Shown one piece after another: positions 1 through 12,103 of a stretch of 64,000 nt of DNA. A program made the position numbers and the translations under genes. The stretch is from NCBI GenBank assembly GCA_029216955.1, contig JANAVB010015600.1:33863832-33927831 (forward strand), given 5' to 3'. The stretch is from Iris pallida. Taxonomy: Eukaryota > Streptophyta > Magnoliopsida > Asparagales > Iridaceae. The notes below the pieces were generated by a model that searched no databases, had not been told where the DNA came from, and worked only from the letters and a program-made list of their open reading frames with translations. Numbering within the stretch: position 1 is the stretch's first letter; every line of letters starts with the position of its first letter.

Positions 1-660
1 AACACAATGTTGGGCCTAAGATTTGGTCGTAACGTAGGCGACGTGCTTCGGCACGGGATACGACGTCGGGTCTTAAGTTGTTGGTATATAAGTTGCATAA
101 GTTGGTTTGAGTTGTCTTGAGTTTAAGTCAGAAAATGCCGCAAGGCAAAGTTGGTCGAGTGACACTTAGTTCACAAGTTGGATGGGTCAGTTGATGATTT
201 AGTTGCGAAGGGCCACGAGGCGGCGATATGATTGAGTATCATTGAGTTGTGAGGCACGGCCTCAAGAAGGACTTACAGTACGGTCACACGGGAATGGAGT
301 CTTATCGCGTAGTTGCGTCTCTGATTTTGGCCGTAAGGCAAACACGACTTGATAGGTTAACATTGTTGGCACGAGAAGGGTCTAGAGGCAAAGTATGAGT
401 TAACATCGTTGTTGTAAGCACGGGATGGCCTAAAGACACAAAATAGGCAAGGCGTCTGTCCTAAAACCGATCCTAAGGCAAGAGTAGAAAGACAATCATA
501 AAGGAGACTGTATTGCACAAAGTAAATCTAACGTGTTGGTTTTGTATGAGTGGGCGAGGAGCTCATTCCACCAGTATAGTTGAGTACTAACACCCACATA
601 GTTTACATGTGCAGACACAGGTAGAAGCTCGTAGCGCGGAGCTCGCTTGGATGCGTCGAG
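1..660. other. Unresolved non-coding sequence left of element E
   Basis: No credible coding region, structural RNA or repeat boundary is visible. The stretch ends where the TGTCACGACCC end of element E begins at 661. Small words such as AAGGCAA recur, suggesting old retrotransposon sequence, but no LTR pair or target duplication can be assigned. Confidence 0.4.
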
Positions 661-1234
661 TGTCACGACCCGCACCCTCTTTTCGGACACGAGCTCGTGA
701 GCAAGCCAGCTACATATCGAGCGGACTCCAGCACGACTCGAGCACGTATAAGCTGTCAAGGTCATAGGTATCGTGTCTAATCTAAACTGTATCTCAATCC
801 ACAAAAATCAAATAAAACAAGAATTAACAATTATGGGTCATGGTCTGTAGCCCATTAGCATATTGTTCGATTAGACTCCAAGAATGATATGAGTCTATAA
901 ATAAGCAGAGTATATCATGGTACTGAATATAAAGTACGAGAGGATAATATAGAAATATCATAATCAAATACCTGTATCATGCATCGCAATCCTCTACCAT
1001 CCCGCTCTGCTAACTAACTCCATACAATCGCTAACCTGAAGAGATCATCAGGTCCTCAGAGGACTAGCAAGATACATAAAACATGCCTATCTAACAGTTT
1101 AATCATGTAATAATATATACAGGGTATAAACAGGAACTAGACAGAAAACTGACATGTGGCTACTGACAGGTAACTATGAACATGGACACGGGATCAAGTA
1201 TGCATAAATGAACTGCTGGTAATTCAATGGAATA

Positions 1235-1355
1235 CCAACCCTCGCCCCGAATGTGGACTCGCAGGTCAGTTTCAAGACAAGTCACCCTCGCCCCGTATGT
1301 GGACTCGCAGGTGCAAAGGACAACCCTCGTCCCGTGTGTGGACTCACAGGTTGTG
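1235..1355. repeat. Three-copy short tandem repeat inside the E LTR
   Basis: Three degenerate copies of a ~29-bp unit, ACCCTCGCCCCGTATGTGGA followed by CTCGCAGGT, lie near 1238, 1285 and 1323, separated by unequal spacers. Small ORFs crossing it on both strands look like composition artefacts. Confidence 0.7.
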
Positions 1356-3479
1356 GGAAAGGCAAGGAATAGCAGTTCACTCACACAGACTTGCAGACAC
1401 GACTCAATCAAGACACAGGTGAAGACACGACACGACCCAATCACGATACACGAGAGAACCAATCCAATATAAACTAACAAGGCTAACCATGTACAAGGAC
1501 TATAGCTATACTAGCATGTACGATATACAAATCATAAGTAATAACCAACTACAAAACTATACAATAATAGAAATATGCATGTAAATAAACTGTAGAGGGA
1601 GGCAAGGTATACTTGCCTGGGGGTTGCACGAAGAACCAACAATGTAACTCCAATCAATAAGTCAGAAAGTCCAAGTCATCACAACTGTCTCCGAAAGCTG
1701 AAATAAATATTACCAATGTTCTCAGAATAATCCAATTAGCTAGAATTGCCTGTCCTTAAGTCCAATTCTGGATACAGGGGCAAAACGGTAATTTCGGGCA
1801 AAACGATGTCCGTCGTTGGACCCACTTTGCACCGAAAAGCGTGCCAGAGTCAAAGGTCTCTAAAGTCGTCAAACTACATGTCTACGGATCCGGTTTTTCG
1901 ATACGAAGCCAACCGTATTTCCAAAGCTGGATTTCGGCGGGCCGTGCACAAAATTGCCCGTTGAATCGGACCGTAGGGCCCACAAAACGGCAATTTTATC
2001 AACTATCTCAGAATCGGACCAAACTTGGCATACAGGACCAGAAAAATGATATGGTCCTGATGGCGTATGTTTTGTCTCGATCTGACGAGCATGCACAAAG
2101 TAATTAAAAAATTTGCACAGAGGTCGATACGGTGAATTTCGACGGATACGCATCAAATTCGTCGCGCACACGCGACCAATTTGAATTCCGTCAAAGCTCA
2201 CACGTCCACAAAGCCGATACGCAGCTTTCCATGCTTTCGGTTCGTGACCAAATCGCCAGGATTGGCGGGACACACGTGGTATCAGAGAATTTTATTGATT
2301 TTAAAACAGGTTTTCGGTCAACTTCGGGATTCGATTTCTCGACACGTAGTCGATGATTTCCAAATCCAAAAAAAAAGTTGTGAAGCCCTATATATTTTCT
2401 AAACATGTGTTCAAGTGGAATTTATAAACGGTCACTGGATCGATCGGAATCGATCCTCGAATACGGGTGATTGGACTGTCCTACGCTCTGTTTTCGAACG
2501 GGTTTTTGATCGACTTCGTGTCAATTTCGAAATCAATTATAGTTCGATTTAAATCTAACCTAATACATGAATATGAAGGGGTATAGGTTAGCTATATACC
2601 GAAAGAAATGGCTCGTCGAATGATTGCTCGTGCGCGAAGAATTCTCGCACCGAAGTTGTTCATCCGCTGCACGCTGCTGTTGTCGTCTTCCCCGCGCGCG
2701 CTGCTGTGGCGGCTTGGCCGGCCGACTACGGCGCTCGCGCGACGCGCACGGCCGTGTGGAAGCCGCCCAGGGTGGCCGGGGGTCGGCGTTAGGGTCGAGG
2801 AAGCTGGGCTAGGGTTTTCGGACTGCGCTCTCCTCTGCTTCGATATATAAACATAAGCGCTCGGTTTGGTTTCAATACGAGAGGGTCGGGTTCCCTGCTG
2901 GCCCAGACTGCTGTGGCTTGGGGTGGGTTTCTCCTCTACTGTGGGCCGGGCTGCTTGCCTTAGCTGCTGAGTTTGGCCCACTGTTGGGCTGGGCTGAGAC
3001 TTCTCACTGTTGGGCTGGGATTTCGGTTGGCTGGCCTAGGTTGCCAGTTATATATTAGTGCCAAGAATGTAATATACCTACTAATTCCGTGTTTGCACTA
3101 GAAGCTGTACTACATATCGACAATTTTCTACTCATGTCAAGCTTGCCACTCACATGGTTTAGCATGTGCAGCAATTTTGGCTCATGTTCGATGTTGCCAC
3201 ACGATGGGTTGTTTATTTTCTTGAGCATAAGATATATTCTAATCGACGCATGAAGGAATTGAATCATCAAAAACCAAGTTACCAACTAAACATCAGCAAT
3301 TATCTATATTTTCTTCCCATAATTTAGGTTTCCTGTACTGTTTCCAAAAGCATGTTCAATTTAATATTTCAAGGCATGTGTTTTCCATGACTTAATCATG
3401 GGGAGTGCAATTTTATCAAAAGGTTAGTTAAACCAGGTTGACAGGTCTAATACTGCCCAGCCACTAAATTATATCTACC

Positions 3480-3860
3480 AATGCACACATATACTTATAT
3501 ATATATACGTATACTTATATATAAATACCTATATATATACATATATCTATATATATATATACACACACACTTATACATGTATTTTTATCTATACATACAC
3601 ACACACACTTATATAATATAAATATATATACGTACACATACACACATATATATAATCTATATTTTTATATATACATACACATACACATATTTAATGTTAT
3701 ATTTATTTATACACATATTTCTTTTGATAAATAATAAAATGATAATAACTAATAGTAATAAGTAATTTATATCTAATAACCACAATAATAATATTAACAT
3801 TGTATAACCTCAATAAAAATAATAATAACAATAATAACGAAATTCAATAAACCAATAATG
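3480..3860. repeat. AT-rich microsatellite-like tract in the E LTR
   Basis: Interrupted TATATA, TACACACA and later AATAATAA runs make this stretch strongly AT-rich. It occupies a position comparable to the long TA tract in the LTRs of element D. No coding signal. Confidence 0.7.
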
Positions 3861-4441
3861 GCGTATATACCATCATGCACAGTCTAATAATCCCAAAAAT
3901 GTATAAGGACCTATTTTATACAATTATCATTGAATATCAACTAATAATGATATTTATAATATTTAAATACGAATACTTAGAAATATCCATTAGATCACTA
4001 AAATGGAATATGACACACTCATACCAAAATGCATCAACACGAATGTCATTGGACGTACCGCATGACTACATGAGCTTGGGCTCAGTTTGGGTCCAGTTCA
4101 GACTAGCTGAGTACAACCGGGTCTTCTGCAAGTCAATAATTTAATTAATAAATAATTAAACATCTAGAAAGGTTAAGTCACAACTTGGCCTGGTTTTCCT
4201 AGTTAGGACTCACTTATGGCTGGGTCTCCCTTGGCACGGCTAATACACTAGTCAAGGCACGCCGCTGCACTACTCGGGCCATAATTCTTAGTCGTCTGGT
4301 ACTTCAAAACTCAACTATGGCTAAAACCATCTACCATATTAATTAACTAAATAATTATTTATAAAAACAAATTTTAAAATCTCCATTTAAATCAAAATAA
4401 ATAATAAAAATATTTCAAAAATTTCGGGAAGGGAGGCTACA

Positions 4442-5008
4442 AATCTACCCACCTTAAAAATAATTTCGTCTCGAAATTCTAGTTCATAACTATTCCTTAA
4501 AATTTAAAGCCTACTATTACCTTAATCTCCTCAAATTTAATTTCTCAAAATATTTTATAACCTCGAATACTTGAGTACTTCTACCCACCTTTGGTCATAC
4601 GACTCCCTCAAGGGTATGTCACTAAAAACTTTATAACCTTCCATCAAGTTGCTAGTCATTATCCCTAGATATCTAAGACATATGACATCTATATCACCAC
4701 ATATCTATCAAACAACCAAATATTCAAAATCAAGAAATATTCTAATATAACTTAAGAATCTCTGATGAATTCTAGACCGCACGATCATTCGTCACCCCGA
4801 AATAGGAAGGGACGAGAGTCAATGGTACGGAAAGCAAGGAAGTATAATCGAGAGCAAATTTGGAGTTTTCAAGGACATAGAGAATTTCTAGAAGAATTTT
4901 CAATGCAGAGTGAATTGAGATTTCTAAGGTTTAGTCATATGCGCAGGCTCGTACCAGTACAGTTACGTAACCGGTACGATATGCTCTGACCTGCATGGGC
5001 CACCACAT
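4442..5008 (-). mobile_element. Internal remnant of element E (PPT and primer-side motif)
   Basis: The left edge carries the minus-strand purine tract AAGGTGGGTAGATT next to the LTR at 4441. The right edge (about 4988-5006) carries, on the minus strand, GTGGTGGCCCATGCAGGTC, which also follows the 5' LTRs of A, B and D. Both ends of an internal region are therefore present with only ~0.57 kb between them and no gag or pol. A 74-codon plus-strand ORF at 4765-4989 has no recognisable domain. The element is either heavily deleted or a recombinant. Confidence 0.5.
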
Positions 5009-5434
5009 TGAGGCACAGAGTTCCTTGGTGATTCGAAGCACGCGGTCGCATGGAGTAAAGACTTATAAGGGACATAATGTATGGACGTCGCCTTCCGAAG
5101 CATCCGCTGGCTCGAGACATGTATTGAGAGATAAGAGAGAGCTGGGTGACTTATAATGTGAGATGAGTGAGCTTGAGAGACTTGTAATCTTGGCCTTGCG
5201 CCCCAATGTAACCGTTGTTTCAATATCAATAAAGAGCTTCTTTGAATAACTTGTGTTTTGTTCTAATTTTTGCTGCTATTATTCAATGACTCTGCATGGG
5301 ACTTTTGTGCGACGACCCCGACGCAGTCGCTGAAATCGGTCGTTATGGAACCCGCCTTGTACGAGCGCAATCTAGGCTCGTACGGTATCACACCTTAGCG
5401 AGGACGATCGCTCCTACGGGAGCGGGGCGTGACA
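5009..5434. mobile_element. LTR-like segment, probably a separate partial or solo LTR
   Basis: The segment runs TGAGGCAC...GGGGCGTGACA, a TG...CA pair. On the plus strand it has an LTR-like R/U5 look: a TATCAATAAAG polyadenylation-like signal near 5225-5235 and an end identical in style to the LTR ends of A and B. It abuts the 3' part of element A's gag at 5435 and the primer-side motif of E on the left. No matching 5-bp target duplication was found, so its orientation and parent are unresolved. Confidence 0.4.
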
Positions 5435-6594
5435 TGCTGTTGCTGCTGGACTGGTGCTGGTCCTCTAACTGAAGGACTAGAAAAAGCTGATGATTAACTT
5501 CCCCTGTTCGGGCAGTTCCCAACCCTGTGGTCCGGGGCACCACAAACCAAGCACAAATCCTGTGCTCTGCGACACTCTGATACCACACGCCCCGACTTCC
5601 CGCAGTGTGAACATCCCACTGCGGAAGACTGCTTCTGCTTCTGCTGCTGAGGGTGCGTCGGGGTTGAATGCTGAACCGACGTCACCGAGGCCGTCCGCCT
5701 CGGAGCTCCAATGGTCAAAGCCCTGGCCGTCGGGGCTGGTACTGAAGACTGATTCATCTGACCGTAGGATCGCTTCCGACCTTCGGTCCTATCCATAATC
5801 CTCTGGGAGGTATACTCATGCCTCCGGGCTGCTCTCAATACTGTATCAAAAGTTTGATGCTCAAACTGCTCAACTTCCAATAAGATCTCCAGGTGAAGTC
5901 CCTGCTGGAACCGATGGGCTCTATCGAACTCGGTCGCCACCAAGGTGGGAGCAAATCGACTAAGCCTGGAAAACTTGACCGTATATCCGTCGACCGTCCT
6001 ACCTATTTGCTTCAAATTGGTGAACCTCGTCTGTAGATCGTATCGAGATACAGCATCAAAATACTTGGCCTGGAATCTCTCTCTAAATACTGCCCAGGCA
6101 ATGGGTGCCACTAATCCAACGACCTGCACCGTCCACCAGCTACAGCCAAGATCCAATAACTACAGGCGCACCACGGCCACCTTCTCGGCTTCTGGAGTCC
6201 TGGCTGCTTCTAGAATCACCTCTGTGTCCTGAAGCCAAGCATCAGCAGCGATCGCATCTTCACTGCCATCGAAGAAGGGAGGGTTCAAGCGCTTGAAGCT
6301 GTTGGTCGTGTTGTTCCCCTGATAACCTCTTTTGGTCAAGGCATCTGCCACCGCCTGGTGTAAGGCATCTCCTCGACGATCCTAGAAAGCTAATAATGAC
6401 CTGATGAGACCCACCAAAGTGCCATCATTGGGTTCTGCAGGCTGGACGGGCTGAACTGGTGGTTCTCCTCCAGTAGGCACGACTCTGGAGGCTACTCCTG
6501 AATGCTGGGCTTGATCTCCAGGTTGCTGTTGGTCCACAGGAGGAGCTCCGCCTTGCCGATCAGTAGGACCAGGAATAATATCGCTGAAGAAGAC
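5435..6594 (-). pseudogene. Element A gag (capsid and zinc knuckles), disrupted
   Basis: Minus-strand reading begins in a proline- and glutamine-rich leader without a clear ATG and passes through FKRLNPPFFDGSEDA, typical of gypsy capsid starts. An in-frame TAG lies at about 6157-6159, where element B has a glutamine, so a single C-to-T change explains it. The capsid then continues (WWTVQVVGL, FRERFQAKYF, FSRLSRFAP). A cysteine-rich end follows. The first knuckle reads CSHCGKSGRVVSEC, with the metal-binding histidine replaced by arginine. The second, CLVCGAPDHRVGNC, is intact. The frame runs to 5435, where the unrelated LTR-like segment cuts off the glutamine-rich tail. Its role in the parent would be particle assembly and RNA packaging; this copy is unlikely to make full-length Gag. 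Confidence 0.85.
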
Positions 6595-6777
6595 GACATA
6601 GGAAACAATAAGGAAGGATCAGAACAAATCAACGATACAAACATGTGATCAGGACAAGAATCCAGGAATTTAGAAGATACGAGCAGAGATCAAGGACGAG
6701 TACTGATTGAGATATCTATTTGGTAAATTCTCACATATCTTGATTTATAAGACCTGCATGGGCCACCACTTAAAGCA
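6595..6777 (-). other. Element A leader with primer-side motif
   Basis: Untranslated leader between gag and the LTR. Near the LTR it carries, on the minus strand, AAGTGGTGGCCCATGCAGG, nearly identical to the same place in B. No canonical TGGTATCAGAGC (initiator tRNA-Met) site is present. Confidence 0.6.
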
Positions 6778-7019
6778 TATAACGCCCCAGAACCAGAATA
6801 CTGGAGAGCGAGGGCGTACATAGCCAGCTACGTATATTAAAGTGTAACCCACCTCACTATACGGTCACGGCTGTCTAGATACATGAGTGTTTAACTACAA
6901 TCCATCAGTCACTTATGGTCATGAACAAGCCTATTGTCTCAATCTTAAGCAAGCAATAATAGTCATAAGATGTCAGAGCACCAAATATATAATAGTAAGG
7001 CATCCCATATATTATATAT
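6778..7019 (-). mobile_element. Element A 5' LTR, 3'-terminal piece
   Basis: Read on the minus strand this matches the last ~240 bp of B's LTR, including the run ending in CTCTCCAGTATTCTGGTTCT. The end is TTATA rather than the usual TGACA. The left edge of element B follows at 7020. The remainder of the LTR resumes at 15473. Confidence 0.85.
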
Positions 7020-10000
7020 TATAATGTCTATGGTTCATATTACGTATCTCGGTATACGTGTACGTATTTTGACCCGTATTGCATGTCTTTCTGCTTGATT
7101 TATTTTGGCATTTCATTGATTGGTTTATCTTGGTTCGGTTCGGTTTGTTTGGCTCGTTTCGATTTTGTTGAGAACCCATCCCACCTACCACCACCACTTT
7201 CATTTATATCCTACCAAACATTTCTCTCTCCTCAATAACTCTTCTTCTTTCCAACCATTACTTCTCCACCAACCTGAGAGAGAGAGAGAGAGAGGCTTAG
7301 GCAAGTGCATCTTGCTTCATGGAGGAAATTTATTTTTATTGTTCCATTGTCTTCCTCATGTGTTTCTAACCCACTTTAGTACTTAGCATTTTTCATTTCT
7401 GTGGTTAATTTCTTGTAGATCTAGTTTTGTGGTATTTTCGGTTTCCATGAATTTTGATCTATCAAACTTGCATATTTTTGCTAGTTGATGGTTCCATGTT
7501 GTAGAGAATTCCATTTTACCCAAATTTGACCTACGGGAGTCTGGATTTGGGTTTCTATTGTTGCTTGGTGGAGCATGGAGGCCATGGTATTTTCTATGGA
7601 CATGTTCTCTATGGGAGCCATTAATTATACTTTTGGCCGCATACAACATGGAGTTGCTGAGCCGCATGAGTATTTTTGTAGCTCTGAGCCGCATGAGCAT
7701 TAATTAATTGCATGACCCTTTTATTTTAGTTGTTTGTAAGCTTGCATGCATTTGCATACAACTTGCTTGAGCCGCATGGCCGTTAAAATATTTGCTGGCC
7801 ACGTGCAAGTGTTTATTTGCTGGGCCGCATGAGCATTTATTAATGTGGCCGCATAGCCTTTTTATTTAATTGCATGCCTTTATCATTTATTAGCATGGCC
7901 AATCAAATGTTGGCCGCATGAAAACATTTCCTGGCTGCATATGGCTATTGGCCATTTCCTAGCCGCATATGCTCCTCCTCCATTTAAAAGCTTAGCCGCA
8001 TATGGCTATTAATATAATGTTTGGCCGCATGGCCTATGCAAGCAGTAGCTTGCATGTCTATATATGTTGGCCGCATGCATTAGCATTTACAAGCATCAGC
8101 AAATGCTTAAGTGCTTGCATGCATATGCATTAGTTAGCTTGCATGCATTAATTATTAGCTTGGCATGCTTTTTAGCTTGCATGCTTATTAGCTTGGCAAT
8201 TGCTTGCATGGAATAGCTTGCATGCATATAGGCCATTAGAAATTAGCTAATGCATTTAGCATTATTTGTATGAACTCAGCATTAGCATTAGGTAGCCGCA
8301 TAGGCCTTCTGAATTAATTGGCGCATGGCCGCATGCTTATATATAAATTATGGCCGCATGGATTAAGTTGTGGCCGCATGGATTGCTTTAAGTAGTTGGC
8401 CACATGGCCAAGTACATTATTGGCCGCATATGGCCAATGGCCTTTTATTCAACACGCTTTAATATTTGCCTTGGCCATTTAAAACAGTACTTAGCCGCAT
8501 ATGCATGCTTTGGCCATTAAGAATTGCTTTGGACATTAATAATTGCTTTGGCCATTCAATAATTTGTTAGCCGCATATGCATTGCTTGCTTGCATGCATT
8601 GCAGGTAGCTTGCTTGAGCCGCATATGCATTGTTGCATGGCCTTGCATGAAATTGCTTGCATGAATATTTAATTTCTAGCCGCATGGCTTATATATTGAG
8701 TATTTGCCTTATGGCCTCCACCTCATCCACTCTTGGCCGCATGGCCTATTTATTATTCTTGGCCGCATGCAGCAGAAGTGTGCTAGCCGCATATTGTATG
8801 GTGACAACATTTATTGGCTGGCCGCATGGCATACTTGCATTAATTACGGGTTCCACTATCTTTTATCTTATTTGTCTTTAAAATTATATTATTATGATTA
8901 AATAATGTGTGATTCTAAATTGTTTCCCTAAACACGAATTGTTAGTGTAATAATTGATAGTAACTTGCTGGCCGCATGTAATAATTTTCCTGAGCCGCAT
9001 GAGTCCTCTACGGCCCTTGCTCCTGCTAATATTTAATTACCACATGTATGCTTGAGCCATATTAATTGAAGTGTGTTCCCTGACACGATGGTGACCCGTT
9101 ATGGTACACTTTGAAATGACATGATAGTGGCCCGTCGTGGCGCACTCCTGACATAATAAATCTGACATGATATATTTCGATAGGCTGTTGCGACGGCTAG
9201 CTTGACATGACAAGATTGAATAACCTGGACACCGTGGACGATTGTGCTTGTACAAATGAACCCGTCTTGTCTTGCATCATGTCTAGGACAGGGATCCCTG
9301 AGTACCACGGTCAGGAGTACCTACCGAATTGACAAAGGCTAATAACTAGAATAATCCAGTAGTCATGAAGAGATTTTCCAGCTATAGGCAATCCCGTTAT
9401 CTGGGTGCCCCACTTAGGATCTGTAGCCTGCCGTCGAATAGGGCACATTTCTAGCACACTGTCATGTGTTGCACCCTCTAAGTCACCTAAGGGTACATGC
9501 GTTTCCTGGACGATGTACCCACTTGAATTCAACCCATAATTGCGTTCGGATAGCCTGGATGGTCTGCAGGGCTTGTGGCTGTAGAATAATCTCATTGCAT
9601 CTTGCTACTAACTAGGCCTGTGATAACCCGAGTTAGTTAAAGTATCAAGCCGTACTTATTGCTTGGCCGTGAGTGTTGGATGAGGCATAATCAGTCTAGT
9701 CTTGTCTTAATCCTGTACAAGATTATTACATGTCCTGATTTCTAATATTATATTACCGATTAATGGTAGGAGAAACCAAGTTCTGTTCATACGAAGGGTT
9801 ACAACCCCGATCCTTGTTTGGTTTACGGGTTGTAACCTGGTTATCTGAATAGTTCCATGGTTATCTCATCGTATATCACCTGTCATACTTTTCCTTAATT
9901 ACTGTCTTTTATTATGTAATTATATTCTTGTGCTAATTGCTGGTTTTAGTTCCTAAGTGAAGCCTCCTTTGTGGCACTTGCTCTTTCCGGGGTCTGATCC

Positions 10001-10540
10001 AGCTGGTTTTGTATAGCCAGATTTCAGAGCAACTCCAGAGGATCTACCGACTTTCCAGCCCGATGGTGACCACCAGGCGTAACCAGGGCAACGAGTGGGT
10101 TATTTTTGGCTCTTCCACTCTATTATAAAAATATTCTTTTGAGGCGTTTAGCCGACGAGCACATGTTAGCTCGATTATACCTTATTACTGTCTGCCTACG
10201 GGCTGTAGCGTGATTGACAGATCCTAAGGTTGATCATGTATGACTGAAACTCTTGCTAGTCCTCACATTTTGTAATGACTAGCTTCATGAACAGCTAAAT
10301 ATATAATGTTTGGGACACCTTACTATTGTATATTTGGTGATCTTACATCTTGTAACTTTACTTACTTGATTGAGATTGAGACACTAGGCTTGTTCATGAC
10401 CTTAAGAGACTGATGGATTGTAGTTAAACCCTCATATATCTAGACAACCGTGACCGTATGGTGAGATGGATTCTATTTCATTATACGTAGTTGGCTATGT
10501 TCGCCCCCGCTCTCCAGTATTCTGGTTCTAGGGCGTGACA
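7020..10540 (+). mobile_element. Element B 5' LTR (3.5 kb)
   Basis: Begins TATAATGTCTATGG (probably TGTAATGCC originally, as in element A at 18251) and ends GGGCGTGACA. The early part has a T-rich leader and a GAGAGA run near 7280. A ~1.4-kb block dense in GCCGCAT follows, then conserved 3' sequence. It differs from the 3' LTR by several indels; for example about 8871-9060 has no counterpart in the 3' copy. No ORF in it looks protein coding. Confidence 0.85.
7612..9000 (+). repeat. Clustered GCCGCAT motif array in B 5' LTR
   Basis: About 26 exact copies of GCCGCAT occur in ~1.4 kb on the plus (sense) strand, mostly as TGGCCGCATGG, TAGCCGCATATG or GAGCCGCATGAG, with irregular 25-100 bp spacing. 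Related words such as CTTGCATGCAT and TTGGCCATT fill the gaps. A 7-mer is expected well under once in this length by chance. It is not a simple tandem repeat because the intervals are unique. Confidence 0.9.
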
Positions 10541-10570
10541 TGGTTTAAGTGGTGGCCCATGCAGGTCTCA
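10541..10570 (+). promoter_or_regulatory. Primer-side motif after B 5' LTR
   Basis: Directly after the LTR end lies TGGTTTAAGTGGTGGCCCAT followed by GCAGGTC. The core GTGGTGGCCCATGCAGGTC recurs at the equivalent site of A, D and E. This is where a tRNA primer-binding site belongs, but it does not match the initiator-Met or other plant tRNA 3' ends I can recall. Confidence 0.5.
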
Positions 10571-10797
10571 TTCAGTACTCGCCCTTGATCTCTGCCCGTA
10601 TCTTCTAATCCCTGAGATTCTCGACCTGATCACATGCTTGTATCGTTGATCTGTCTTGGTCCTTCCTTATTGTTTCCTATGTCGTCTTCTTCAGCGGCAT
10701 TGTTCCTAGATCTGTCGATCAGCAAGGCGGAGCACCTCCCGTAAACCAGCAGCAACCTGGGGATCAAGCCCAGCATTCAGGAGTAGCCTCCAGAGTC
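10571..10797 (+). other. Element B leader and N-terminal extension of gag
   Basis: The gag frame stays open upstream of the first ATG at 10798, through a glutamine- and proline-rich stretch to about 10680. Element A is also open here but has GTG where B has that ATG. Translation may therefore start upstream, or after splicing at the TTCTTCAG near 10685-10695. Confidence 0.4.
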
Positions 10798-11958
10798 ATG
10801 CCTACTGGGGGTCAAGAGCCACCAGTTCAACCAGTCCAGCCTACAAAGCCTGATGATAGCACTTTGGTAGGTCTCATCAGATCATTGTTAGCTTCTCAAG
10901 ATCGCCGAGGTGATACATTGTACCAGGCAGTACAAGATGCTCTGAACAGAGAAGGTCATCCAGGGAACAGTGCGGCCAACAGCTTTAAGCGCCTGAACCC
11001 TCCATTCTTCGATGGCAGCGAAGATGCTATCGCTGCTGAAGCATGGCTTCAGGACACAGAAGTGATTCTATAAGCAGCCAGGACCCCAGAAGACGAGAAG
11101 GTGGCCGTGGTGCACCTGCAGTTTCTGGATCTTGCCCGCAGCTGGTGGGCGGCACAGGCCGTGGGATTAGTGGCCCCTATTTCATGGGCAGTATTCAGAG
11201 AGAGATTCCAGACCAAGTATTTCGATGCTGTAGCTCGGTATGATCTACAGACGAAGTTCACCAATCTGAAGCAGATGGGCAGGATGGTCGATGGATATGC
11301 GACCGAGTTCTCCAGGCTTAGTCGGTTTGCTCCCACCTTGGTGGCGACCGAGTTTGATAGAACCCAGCGGTTTCGGCAGGGACTCTACCTAGAGATTTTG
11401 CTGGCGGTAGAGCAGTTTGAGCATCAGACTTTTGATGCGGTATTGAGGGCAGCTATGAGGCATGAGTATACCTCCCAGAGGATCGTGGACAGGACCGGAG
11501 GTCGAAAGCGATCTCACGGCCAGATGACCCAGTCTTCAGCACCAGCCCCGGCAGGTAGGGCTTTGACTATTGGAGTTTCTCGAAGGGCAGATTTGGTTAC
11601 GTCGGTTCAGCATTCGACTCCAACGTCCCCTCAGCAACAGAAGCAGAAGCAGTCTTCCGCAATGGGCTGCACTCATTGTAGGAAGCCAGGACACGTTATT
11701 TCGGAGTGTCGCAGAGCACAGGGATTGTGCTTGGCTTATGGAGCACCGGATCACAAGATAGGGTCCTGTCCGAACAGGACCAGTTCATCATCGGCCCAGA
11801 CTAGTCCCTCGGTAAGGGGACCAGCCCCAATGCAGCAGCAGCAGCAGTACCAGTCTCCGAGGCCATTGCCGCCTCAGGAACAAGTCTTCCAGCAGCAGAG
11901 ACCCCAGCAGTATGCCCTGGTCCAAGCTCAGATTCAGAACCGGCAGAGAGGTTTCTAG
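10798..11958 (+). pseudogene. Element B gag (capsid and zinc knuckles), one stop
   Basis: The first ATG-initiated reading runs 91 codons through FKRLNPPFFDGSEDA to an in-frame TAA at 11071-11073. The family has glutamate there. The same frame then stays open to 11958, giving a capsid (SWWAAQAVGL, FRERFQTKYF, YATEFSRLSRFAP) of chromovirus type. In the cysteine region the first knuckle CTHCRKPGHVISEC is canonical, while the second reads CLAYGAPDHKIGSC with its second cysteine changed to tyrosine. A glutamine-rich tail follows. No protease or RT lies downstream; a purine tract and the 3' LTR come next. Confidence 0.88.
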
Positions 11959-12087
11959 CAGGATGTCTTCCCTCTTCCTCATGCCTTCAAATTTCTTGCT
12001 TGCATGATTGATTGTTTGATTGATTGCTTAGTATAGCTTGTCCTTGCATCTCTAGCCTCTTGATTAAATTCCGAGGACGGAATTCTT

Positions 12088-12103
12088 TTAAGGTGGGTAG
12101 AGT
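12088..12103 (+). promoter_or_regulatory. Polypurine tract of element B
   Basis: TTAAGGTGGGTAGAGT directly precedes the 3' LTR. Near-identical purine tracts lie beside the 3' LTRs of D (37467-37485, minus) and E (4442-4460, minus), supporting common descent and the LTR boundary. Confidence 0.75.

Larger units (their letters stand above)
661..4441 (-). mobile_element. Large gypsy-type LTR of element E
   Basis: The segment opens with TGTCACGACCCGCACC, the same terminus as both LTRs of element D at 33577 and 39711, and closes at 4441 with CTACA. On the minus strand this is TGTAG...GTGACA, the TG...CA form of an LTR. Immediately right is a polypurine-tract sequence (minus strand AAGGTGGGTAGATT) like those next to the LTRs of B and D, so this is E's 3' LTR in minus orientation. 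At about 3.78 kb it is as long as D's LTRs, but its interior differs from D. It contains a GC-rich stretch near 2600-2800 and AT microsatellite-like sequence near 3480-3720. No protein domain is seen. The matching 5' LTR is not in the expected place. Confidence 0.65.

Noticed and set aside
7612..9000. CRISPR-like array
   Set aside because: Repeats are only 7 bp with irregular spacing, in a plant retrotransposon LTR; no leader or cas genes.
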